64,000 nucleotides of DNA, from positions 434,001 to 498,000 of the forward strand of contig NZ_VFIY01000004.1 in assembly GCF_006385175.1 (NCBI RefSeq). The letters are read 5' to 3'. Within the stretch, counting starts at the first letter, position 1, and each line of letters begins with the position of its first letter. The notes beneath the pieces were generated by a model. It did no database searches. It was not told the DNA's origin and was given only the letters and a program-made list of their open reading frames with translations. The position numbers were made by a program, and so were the translations under genes. Shown one piece after another: positions 36,290 to 42,456 of the stretch. Origin of the DNA: Emcibacter nanhaiensis (lineage in GTDB: Bacteria; Pseudomonadota; Alphaproteobacteria; Sphingomonadales; Emcibacteraceae).

Positions 36290-37120
36290 TTATCGCCAGC
36301 CGCCGACCGCCTCAACGATCGTGTTGAACTGCGCATCGGCGGAAAGCTCCACCTCAAGCACATGAGTGGCCTTAACGGCCTTACCGTCCAGAATGACCGC
36401 AGCCGGGATCATGTCAGGCGCGCGACCTGTGAACATCTTCTGCGAGACGATGCAGACATCATTGGCCGGAACATAGTCATGTTCCTCATATTCGGCATCC
36501 ACCAGGTATTTCGGCCCCTCGATAATGACCGCATCATTGCGGCGGTAAACGAAGCTGTCCACTTTGTCAGTGAACATGTGGATGTGGTTAATCTGGCGAC
36601 CGTCATTGTCGATGTCCAGGAAGCGGGTTCCCGCCACTTCATTGAACTGCTTGTGAACATATGTGATCGGACGAGCAGAAGCAGCCGGAACAGTCGTCGG
36701 ATGCCAGATGCGGTATCCCTGAATGGATGGTGTCCAGGCACCGGCCAGCCAGTGAACTTTGATTTCAAAGGTGGATACGCCGTCCATGCTCCAGACGGAA
36801 CTGTCTTCACCGTCACCGGTGGAGCAATCGGCCTCAGCAAAGTGAATATCCAGAATGCCGGTCGTGAAATCATAGCCTTTAGATGCATTGATTTTGAACA
36901 GCTGATCCGGAGCAAACTTGCGCTGTACCGTGTTGTTGACCAGCAGTTCCACATAGTCAACGACCGTTGCCATAGTTGCGGCATCACAAAGTACACCATC
37001 CTTGGCGATTTCCAGCCGGAGACCGAAATAGGTTCCGCGCTGTTCCACCAGGTCAACATAGCTCACACCGCCAGCGGCGGCGGGCGTGAATGTTTTGAAA
37101 AATTTAGATAGCCTGCGCAT
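36290..37120 (-). CDS. Major capsid protein candidate (double jelly roll, P2-like)
   Basis: A 276-residue, beta-rich soluble protein, close in length to the PM2 capsid protein P2 (269 residues). A short basic N-terminus (MRRLSKFFKTF) precedes strand-dense sequence. Two halves each contain segments expected of a jelly roll: FEIKVHWLAGAWTPSIQGYR (helix-poor strand pair plus loop) about halfway, and HVLEVELSADAQFNTIVEAV at the end. It is the first larger gene of the structural operon and is followed by many one-helix proteins, as in membrane-containing double-jelly-roll viruses. Assignment rests on size, composition and context; a structure prediction would decide it. Confidence 0.6.
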   Translation of the reverse strand: MRRLSKFFKTFTPAAAGGVSYVDLVEQRGTYFGLRLEIAKDGVLCDAATMATVVDYVELLVNNTVQRKFAPDQLFKINASKGYDFTTGILDIHFAEADCSTGDGEDSSVWSMDGVSTFEIKVHWLAGAWTPSIQGYRIWHPTTVPAASARPITYVHKQFNEVAGTRFLDIDNDGRQINHIHMFTDKVDSFVYRRNDAVIIEGPKYLVDAEYEEHDYVPANDVCIVSQKMFTGRAPDMIPAAVILDGKAVKATHVLEVELSADAQFNTIVEAVGGWR

Positions 37121-37123
37121 ATC

Positions 37124-37252
37124 TTAAAAGCCCTTCTTTGCGTCTTTGATAAACGGCAACCTGCGCCCCTGATCCATCAGCACACCAGCGGCGAGAATGC
37201 TCACCACTGTCAGGCCGACAAAAACAAAGGGATTGCCCGTGTTGATTTTCAT
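37124..37252 (-). CDS. 42-residue membrane protein
   Basis: One membrane helix near the N-terminus (NPFVFVGLTVVSILAAGVLM) and a basic tail (DQGRRLPFIKDAKKGF). It starts 9 bases after the stop of the preceding small gene and ends 3 bases before the capsid candidate start. Likely a virion membrane protein. Confidence 0.6.
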   Translation of the reverse strand: MKINTGNPFVFVGLTVVSILAAGVLMDQGRRLPFIKDAKKGF

Positions 37253-37261
37253 GGTTCCGCC

Positions 37262-37369
37262 TTAGCTGTTGATTTTTGCCAGAGCCGGTTTAACCGCCAG
37301 TTCCACCAGAGCAGCGGCAAGAGCCATGCCGATGGCTGTGTTAGCGATAACGTTCATGTTCAGTTTCAT
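37262..37369 (-). CDS. 35-residue membrane protein, first gene of the structural operon
   Basis: The protein is MKLNMNVIANTAIGMALAAA followed by a short VELAV...KIN end: one hydrophobic helix with Lys at both ends. AAGGAA lies 8 bases before the ATG, a good ribosome binding site. It begins the operon that starts after the terminator at 37447-37471. Confidence 0.55.
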   Translation of the reverse strand: MKLNMNVIANTAIGMALAAALVELAVKPALAKINS

Positions 37370-37441
37370 ATGTCAGTTCCTTCAGTTAAAAAATTCGCCC
37401 CACGCGATATAGAAATTTGAAACTCCCTGAAGATGAACAAC

Positions 37442-37471
37442 AAAAACGGGCCGTGGCAACACCACGACCCG
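37442..37471 (-). terminator. Rho-independent terminator ending the replication/packaging operon
   Basis: On the minus strand CGGGTCGTGG (37462-37471) and CCACGGCCCG (37447-37456) form a 10-base-pair stem with one mismatch and a 5-base loop, followed by TTTTT (complement of 37442-37446). It lies about 50 bases past the ATPase stop codon and separates it from the structural operon, which must have its own promoter in 37370-37441. Confidence 0.82.
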
Positions 37472-37518
37472 AACTATCCGGATGATCCGGCCCGGAAATT
37501 CCGGGTTTTCTGGAATAC

Positions 37519-38175
37519 TCAGAAAAACATTGTTTTTCCGGTCTCGATTTTCCCGAGACGTGACCGGATAAATTCCAGCTTTTGCAGATTTTTCACCCGG
37601 TCAATCTGGTCTTTTCCAATAGTCTGACCAACAACCTCAAGGTCTCGCGGCTCCGAAAGCTGCAGGAAGTATTTTACCTCTGCAGCCGACCTAAATTCGG
37701 TGCTGACCTGGGCCGGGCGTTGACTCGCTCCTATGATGTTGAAGCCATAGTGGCGGCCAGCCGTCAGAAGCAAGTTGAAACCGTCCAGACCGTCCGGCAA
37801 TTTTGTCACCGGGAAGGACTGAGACATTTCATCAACTCCTACCGTGATCATTGCCATATCCCCAGTCGCTTCCCGCTGCTTTTTCTGGATATCCCAAAGG
37901 ATATGAGACATCTTCGAAAGCGCCTCTTGCTGTTTTTTTGGCGCTGCCGGGGGCTGATACCAGACCTTAAAACCGTCACCATATCCCACCTTCACAAGCT
38001 CCATAAACTCTTGCAGGCTTGTTGTGTGGGTCATTCCCATTTTTCGGGCGCTTTCGGCCCGAGTATCCAGAAAATCAAAAACTACCACTCGGGGAAGTGG
38101 CCTAATAATCTGGTCCATCAGGGTGGATTTACCGGCCCCGCGCTGAGCAAATATACTGACAACATAGCCGTCCAT
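37519..38175 (-). CDS. Genome-packaging ATPase (HerA/FtsK superfamily, P9/A32-like)
   Basis: A 218-residue ATPase. Walker A is AQRGAGKST at residues 9-17, Walker B is TVGVDEMSQ around residue 113, and a sensor segment GASQRPAQVS follows near residue 150. Size, the short N-terminal strand before Walker A and the SQRP sensor are those of the compact packaging ATPases of viruses with double-jelly-roll capsids (PM2 P9, PRD1 P9). A filamentous-phage Zot/gpI protein also begins with a Walker A but is larger and carries a membrane helix and periplasmic tail, which are absent here. Last gene of the early operon; its ATG overlaps the upstream stop by one base. Confidence 0.82.
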   Translation of the reverse strand: MDGYVVSIFAQRGAGKSTLMDQIIRPLPRVVVFDFLDTRAESARKMGMTHTTSLQEFMELVKVGYGDGFKVWYQPPAAPKKQQEALSKMSHILWDIQKKQREATGDMAMITVGVDEMSQSFPVTKLPDGLDGFNLLLTAGRHYGFNIIGASQRPAQVSTEFRSAAEVKYFLQLSEPRDLEVVGQTIGKDQIDRVKNLQKLEFIRSRLGKIETGKTMFF

Positions 38176-38660
38176 TATGCGGCCTCCTCTTTCTGTTCTT
38201 CTGGTTCTTCCGGCTCCTGTTCCGGCTCCGGCTTTTCCGGCGTGACATTCTTCGCCCGGATGGCCCGCAATTCTTCCGAAACACTTTCCCGCTTCATGTT
38301 GAAGAACGTGAAGCCGAGCATCATGACAGGGCCGTATTTTGTCGGCGGCGCAATCATCCAGCTAATCGGTGATCCCGGTTCGCTGGCCAGCTTATAGATT
38401 TCATCGGCAAGGCCGCGCGCTGTGGCTTCCTCGTGTTGCTGAATGGCCAATGAGGTCAGCTCAATCTTTTGCGGCTCCAGGCGCTTGTTTACGATCCATT
38501 GAAGGCCGGAGAAGCAGCCCTTGAAAGTCTCATAAAACTGATCAGGCGTGAGAACGGTCGCCGGTTCAGGTTCCGGCGCCTGGGCAGAATATGCCGCCGC
38601 GCTGTCCCGGCCCTCGACTTCCTCCACAGGTGGTTCCGGATTGTCCCCATTATCCCCCAT
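38175..38660 (-). CDS. Provirus protein with Pro/Glu-rich ends and a hydrophobic centre
   Basis: 161 residues from ATG 38660, which overlaps the upstream stop by 11 bases. The open frame extends to 38918, but that part lies wholly inside the preceding gene in another frame, so the short start is preferred. Acidic Pro-rich N- and C-termini (PEPPVEEVEG; PEPEQEPEEPEEQKEE) flank a helical core and a hydrophobic stretch (GPVMMLGFTFFNM). Located just before the packaging ATPase; function unknown. Confidence 0.6.
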   Translation of the reverse strand: MGDNGDNPEPPVEEVEGRDSAAAYSAQAPEPEPATVLTPDQFYETFKGCFSGLQWIVNKRLEPQKIELTSLAIQQHEEATARGLADEIYKLASEPGSPISWMIAPPTKYGPVMMLGFTFFNMKRESVSEELRAIRAKNVTPEKPEPEQEPEEPEEQKEEAA

Positions 38661-39195
38661 ATAGGGAGTTGTGTATTTCCTCTGTAGTTGGTCCTGAAAC
38701 TCCAGAATTATCAGATTGTTCGGCTGGGGTTTCGGGTTCTCCGGCTGAATTTCCGGAGTTTCCTGTTTCGGGCTTTCCGGCTGTTTCCGGGGAAAGTTCG
38801 GGTTTTTCTGGCTTGCTGTCCGGAGTTTCTGACGTATTGGCGCTTTCATGGTCCTGTGTCTCTTGTGATAAAGTAACCCCCCAGGCATTTTCGAAAAGTT
38901 CGACATATTCGCGGGCATCCCCGGCTAGTTCGAGTTCGCGGGCGCGCTGCAAGGCCGTTTCCTTGTCGCGGTTCGGGAAATCCCGGAACTGCCCCATCCA
39001 GTGACGGCCATTACAATACCGGAGAGATATTTTCCCATCACAAAAACGGCCAATTTCGCCGTTCTTATTCATCCGGACCGCCGCCACTTCACCGCAGTGA
39101 TTTGGACACGGTGCCAGACCATCAATCGGCTTTCCGCCCGACATGGTCCCTTCAGGCAACGGAATGATATAATCCGTTATCAGATCCTCGGTCAT
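38650..39195 (-). CDS. Zinc-ribbon-like provirus protein
   Basis: 181 residues. The N-terminal half has paired cysteines, CPNHCGEVAAV and RFCDGKISLRYCNGRHW, consistent with one zinc ribbon. The C-terminal half is disordered and rich in Pro, Glu, Ser and Thr, written in short repeats (TPDSKPEKPE, TAGKPETGNS, AGEPETPAEQ). Encoded between Rep and the packaging genes, so a nucleic-acid-binding role in replication or packaging is plausible. No family is named. Confidence 0.65.
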   Translation of the reverse strand: MTEDLITDYIIPLPEGTMSGGKPIDGLAPCPNHCGEVAAVRMNKNGEIGRFCDGKISLRYCNGRHWMGQFRDFPNRDKETALQRARELELAGDAREYVELFENAWGVTLSQETQDHESANTSETPDSKPEKPELSPETAGKPETGNSGNSAGEPETPAEQSDNSGVSGPTTEEIHNSLYGG

Positions 39196-39219
39196 TTGCT
39201 TCCTTTCCGTCCCCCTGCC

Positions 39220-40419
39220 CTAAATGGCTTCATCAACAAAGGCGTAACGATCCAGCGCCCTTGCAATCTTGGTTTTGTGTTCCCGGTCCCATAGAAGGCG
39301 CTGCATGGCTTCCTCTATGGCCTTGTCGGCCTCATCAGTGCTGAAAGTCTTTTCCTCATCCAGTGCGCCCCGGAGACGCAATACAACGAGGCTCCGGAGC
39401 GTCCCGGCTATATTCGATAACAGCATGTCCTGGAGTACATCGGCCTTTTCGGTGGTTCGCCGGCCGGTCGGCATAAACCGGCCCGGATTGCCGCAATATT
39501 CGACGGCCAGACTGTAGAGGGGATGCAGCGGCCAGCGGTAACGATTGCTGTCATTTGTCGGAAGTGTGATCCGCCGATTGTAAAGCGCCTCGGCAATGAG
39601 GGACCACATGTTGTCCAGAAATTCTTCCGGGTCTTTGCCGGTGCGGCTCTTAAGCCAGTCCCCGGCCATACGGGCTTCCAGTCGCCACACGTCCCTGTGT
39701 TTGATTTCCCCGTCCTCCGGTATCTCCGGCGCGTATCCGTTTTCCATCCAGATATCAATCATCCATGTCTTGCCGGACAGTTCGGTAATCTCCAGTCCCT
39801 TATCGTAGACCTGCACTTGGCAAGCCTTCTTTGAGCCTATGGTGAGGGTTTCAAGGCGGCAGTTGCGGGCGACAAAATCCCCGCGCGTTTTGCTTTCCTT
39901 CGGGCAGATAACCTGCCGGGCAATTTCCGGGATCATCTCGCCGGTGAAGCTGGGCGCTTCGATATCAAAGGCAAAGTCTACCCTGGACAGCTTGCGCCAG
40001 TGGTTGGAATTGATTGTGAACTGTTCCCGCTCCAGTATGTCGAAAACGCGCTTATGCAACGCCTCCAGTCCATATTCCCACAGTCCCGCCGCCGTGGCCC
40101 GCCAGTTAACAGCAAAAGACCGTTTCGGGCTTCCGAATTCAAATCGCAGATCAGGGCCGATCAGAACAAATTCCTTACCTCCAGCGGCACCAGTCGGAAG
40201 AAGCTGGAAAGCTTCGCCGCCAAACATGAATTCTATGGATGATTTGCGCCGGTCATCGCGCTCTATGGCTTCCGCCTTGGCATCCTTCAGGCGTTGCCAC
40301 AGGTGGCCGGGCATGACCATATCAAGACTTTCCGCCCACCAGTCAAAATATGCCGCAAGCAGCTTGTAATCCTGCGGCACTTCTGAGTGTTTGATTTCTG
40401 GTGGTGTCCGATGGTTCAT
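39220..40419 (-). CDS. Replication initiator, Rep_trans-like (rolling circle)
   Basis: A 399-residue protein. The motifs RVDFAFDIE, then LTIGSKKACQVQVYDKGLEI and WRLEARM, follow the order R-x-D-x-x-x-D, G-x-x-x-S-x-x-x-x-x-x-Y-D-K and R-x-E seen in Rep_trans (PF02486) initiators of rolling-circle plasmids and of several ssDNA and dsDNA phages. The YDK tyrosine is therefore a candidate for DNA nicking or for the conserved fold. Encoded just after a strong C/G hairpin (40439-40470), a possible origin. SSB is made from the same operon, consistent with single-stranded intermediates. Confidence 0.75.
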   Translation of the reverse strand: MNHRTPPEIKHSEVPQDYKLLAAYFDWWAESLDMVMPGHLWQRLKDAKAEAIERDDRRKSSIEFMFGGEAFQLLPTGAAGGKEFVLIGPDLRFEFGSPKRSFAVNWRATAAGLWEYGLEALHKRVFDILEREQFTINSNHWRKLSRVDFAFDIEAPSFTGEMIPEIARQVICPKESKTRGDFVARNCRLETLTIGSKKACQVQVYDKGLEITELSGKTWMIDIWMENGYAPEIPEDGEIKHRDVWRLEARMAGDWLKSRTGKDPEEFLDNMWSLIAEALYNRRITLPTNDSNRYRWPLHPLYSLAVEYCGNPGRFMPTGRRTTEKADVLQDMLLSNIAGTLRSLVVLRLRGALDEEKTFSTDEADKAIEEAMQRLLWDREHKTKIARALDRYAFVDEAI

Positions 40420-40438
40420 TGTGTGTCTTATGTAGATC

Positions 40439-40470
40439 AGACCCCCCCTGTTAGGGGGGCGGGGGGGTCT
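40439..40470. repeat. C7/G7 inverted repeat upstream of rep
   Basis: AGACCCCCCC (40439-40448) and GGGGGGGTCT (40461-40470) form a perfect 10-base-pair stem. A further run of six G (40454-40459) in the loop can compete for the same C-run. It occupies nearly the whole 51-base gap between the rep start and the upstream gene. There is no T-run, so it is not a standard terminator; it may be a replication origin hairpin or a translational control of rep. Confidence 0.55.
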
Positions 40471-40779
40471 CTAAGTGCTTGATTTTGCTGAAATGGCCTT
40501 TTTCTGCCGGTGAAGGGTCGAAATGATCATTCTGCGGTCACGCATTGCCGCCTGCCCGGCCTCAATCATTTCTTCTACATCAAAGCCCAGAACGGGGGTT
40601 TTCTGGTCGATTTTGAAGGTGCTCATGGGGGTTTTCGCTTCACCCTGCACGTGCGCCCATATCTGACCGCCTTCATCAACGGTAAAGGTGACCTGTGCGG
40701 TCACCTCTGCCATTGATGTTTTGATTTTGGGAAGGCCATAACGATACTGGCCGTCATCACGGGTGAGGTTACTGGTCAT
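40471..40779 (-). CDS. Provirus hypothetical protein (102 residues)
   Basis: A soluble protein: a short N-terminus, a beta-rich middle (AEVTAQVTFTVDEGGQIWAH) and a basic helical end (AAMRDRRMIISTLHRQKKAI). Overlaps the upstream gene by 11 bases. Between SSB and Rep in the early operon; likely an accessory replication or regulatory protein, family not recognised. Confidence 0.6.
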   Translation of the reverse strand: MTSNLTRDDGQYRYGLPKIKTSMAEVTAQVTFTVDEGGQIWAHVQGEAKTPMSTFKIDQKTPVLGFDVEEMIEAGQAAMRDRRMIISTLHRQKKAISAKSST

Positions 40780-41044
40780 CAGGGTGTCTCAGTTCGTCGA
40801 TTTCAGCGGTCAGGGCGAGATTTTTTGATGTCAGTTCGCCGATACGATATTCTGCGGAACTAAGGTGTTCACAAACGCTACTCAGTCGGTCAGCAACAAT
40901 TGTAGCAAGGCGCTTTACTGCCATCGTCCCCGGCCCGTCTTCCGGTGATAAAGTAGCCGCGACGCCTCTTAAAAATAGCAAAAGGTCTTTGTTTGACATT
41001 TCCATCACGTTATCCATCATCTCATTAATGAATTCAGGTCTCAT
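40769..41044 (-). CDS. Provirus hypothetical helical protein (91 residues)
   Basis: Almost entirely helical (NKDLLLFLRGVAATL; AEYRIGELTSKNLALTAEID), with a C-terminal coiled-coil look. 11 bases downstream of SSB. No family recognised; perhaps an oligomerising early protein. Confidence 0.6.
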   Translation of the reverse strand: MRPEFINEMMDNVMEMSNKDLLLFLRGVAATLSPEDGPGTMAVKRLATIVADRLSSVCEHLSSAEYRIGELTSKNLALTAEIDELRHPDDQ

Positions 41045-41055
41045 AAAATCTTCTC

Positions 41056-41454
41056 CTAAAATGGGATTTCGTCATCCATATCACCACCAGCCGGTGGCGG
41101 GGTGCCGCCGCCTTCCCGCTTATCGAGAAGCTCTAGGCGGCCACCAAACTGGCCGACAATGATTTCTGTGCTGTACCGCTCAATGTCGTTATTGTCGGTC
41201 CATTTGCGGGTCCGCAGTTCGCCGGTGATGGCGATTTTGCCACCCTTCTTGCAATAGTTCTGCGCTACACCGGCCAGAGCGTCGGATACAATGGTCACAC
41301 GGTGCCATTCCGTATGTTCCTTCCGTTCCCCTGTCAGTTTGTCCTTCCAGCTCTTGTTGGTGGCCAGAGACAGGGAGGCGATACGGTGGCCGTCCTGTGT
41401 GTGTCTGATTTCTGGATCAGCACCGAGGTTGCCGATCAGGTGTACAATGTTCAT
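41056..41454 (-). CDS. ssb: Single-stranded DNA-binding protein
   Basis: 132 residues from ATG 41454 (MNIVHLIGNLGADPEIRHTQ), the natural SSB start; the open frame to 41655 overlaps the neighbouring gene. OB-fold features: TNKSWKDKLTGERKEHTEWH, ITGELRTRKWTDNND, IIVGQFGGRLELLD. A Gly/Pro linker and the acidic tip DDEIPF follow, the tail that recruits host replication proteins. Presence of a dedicated SSB supports rolling-circle or single-strand replication of the element. Confidence 0.93.
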   Translation of the reverse strand: MNIVHLIGNLGADPEIRHTQDGHRIASLSLATNKSWKDKLTGERKEHTEWHRVTIVSDALAGVAQNYCKKGGKIAITGELRTRKWTDNNDIERYSTEIIVGQFGGRLELLDKREGGGTPPPAGGDMDDEIPF

Positions 41455-41458
41455 GGTG

Positions 41459-41761
41459 TTATCTTTCTGCTTCGGAGTTTGTGGGAATGTGGGGTTTGGC
41501 CTGAAGGCCAGGTGTTTTTTTAGGCTCAAGAGCAGGGCCGAATTCTCGAATAATCGCGGTACCAGTGCCGCCGACAAATGAAAGAAGGTGGACAAAGAGA
41601 GAGTGAGTATAACCCCACTCTCTCCCTGCTCCGTCGCCTTCCCTTTGGGCACCACCCCGCCGGGAAATACTTTTAAGGCCGCGCCAGATATCGCGCAGGC
41701 CGAAACCGATAAGTGTTAGAAGACAGCCGATCAGGCCGATAGTGAGAAAACTTATTTCCAT
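41459..41761 (-). CDS. Provirus membrane protein (100 residues)
   Basis: One N-terminal membrane helix (FLTIGLIGCLLTLIGFGLRD) is followed by a basic, Gly-rich region and a weakly hydrophobic segment. Ends 4 bases before the SSB start; overlaps the upstream gene by 10 bases. Family unknown. Confidence 0.55.
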   Translation of the reverse strand: MEISFLTIGLIGCLLTLIGFGLRDIWRGLKSISRRGGAQREGDGAGREWGYTHSLFVHLLSFVGGTGTAIIREFGPALEPKKTPGLQAKPHIPTNSEAER

Positions 41762-42003
41762 ACCGGGTCTCTCCAGACCTTGCGGAAGCGGGAAACCTTT
41801 TTTTTGCCGGCCTCGGTGATTTCGTACTGGTTGTAATATTCGGTAGGCTTCAGGAATTTGCCCGCGATCAGGCGGCGCACAGTGCGCGCGCCGTAAATTC
41901 CGAATTCCGGAACCGCGCCCGGAACACCGTCTTCATGGCAAATTCGGATAAAATCGGTTTGCGCCCGTGTCAGGCATGCCTTTTGGGTGTCGGTCAGCCT
42001 CAT
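41752..42003 (-). CDS. Winged-helix-like small protein (83 residues)
   Basis: The sequence (LTDTQKACLTRAQ; TVRRLIAGKFLKPTEYYNQY; EITEAGKKKVSRF) follows the helix-helix-turn-wing pattern of small winged-helix proteins, in which a Y-x-I-T-x-x-G strand is typical. Probably a DNA-binding protein of the early operon. Overlaps the preceding gene by 4 bases. Confidence 0.6.
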   Translation of the reverse strand: MRLTDTQKACLTRAQTDFIRICHEDGVPGAVPEFGIYGARTVRRLIAGKFLKPTEYYNQYEITEAGKKKVSRFRKVWRDPVWK

Positions 42004-42224
42004 GATGCACCTCCCGGAAGATATTCCGGATAGTCCTCATAGAAACAGCCGGGATAATCCGGCGAAGGTTTCCAGCAATCTGAAGGCGCGGCAGTACAGC
42101 CGGACAGGGCGACAGCGAGCAGAACAATAAAAAGGCTCCATGCCAGAGCATAGGTTGACCAAAAAAGACGACACCAATTGACGTCCTCTCTCTTGTTCTC
42201 ATGCATTTCGTGATCTTGCTTCAT
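42000..42224 (-). CDS. Small membrane or lipoprotein, first gene of the early operon
   Basis: 74 residues from ATG 42224 (MKQDHEMHENKREDVNW), preceded by GGGGAA. The next start upstream (42275) has no good ribosome binding site. One hydrophobic helix (TYALAWSLFIVLLAVALSGC) ends in LSGC, a possible lipobox, then a Pro/Tyr/Asp-rich tail with three further Cys. The charged N-terminus is long for a signal peptide, so it may instead be a simple membrane anchor. Confidence 0.55.
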   Translation of the reverse strand: MKQDHEMHENKREDVNWCRLFWSTYALAWSLFIVLLAVALSGCTAAPSDCWKPSPDYPGCFYEDYPEYLPGGAS

Positions 42225-42327
42225 GGAATTCCCCTTTCCTACCGTTCTGTTTTCTACCGATGGACTGGCGGGCATTCAGGGCTGGGGGGACATCCAAAAA
42301 TAACCCGCCGTCCGAACGGTAGTAAGT

Positions 42328-42344
42328 GCTACGCTGACCGTAGC
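42328..42344. promoter_or_regulatory. Operator-like site 1 in the provirus switch region
   Basis: GCTACG (42328-42333), a 5-base spacer and CGTAGC (42339-42344) make a perfect inverted repeat. It shares TAAGTGCTACGC with the second site in opposite orientation. It lies between the divergent early operon (start 42224) and the regulator (start 42457). Confidence 0.55.
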
Positions 42345-42389
42345 AATATAAAAATTCATCAGAGATTAAGGAAAGTCAAGTAAAAAATA

Positions 42390-42410
42390 TACGCTGTGCG
42401 TAGCACTTAT
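42390..42410. promoter_or_regulatory. Operator-like site 2 in the provirus switch region
   Basis: TACGC (42390-42394), TGT, GCGTA (42398-42402) form a perfect inverted repeat. Read on the minus strand, 42399-42410 gives ATAAGTGCTACG, matching site 1. The two sites are about 60 bases apart and 55-130 bases before the regulator start: the layout of a small phage switch with autoregulation. Confidence 0.5.
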
Positions 42411-42456
42411 AGCGTATCATTGCTTCAACCCCACGAGAAACAAAGGACGGTAGGCC

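Noticed and set aside
41455-41655. Extended N-terminus of the SSB to 41655.
   Set aside because: The natural SSB start MNIVHLIGN is at 41454; the extension overlaps a neighbouring gene and has no family match.
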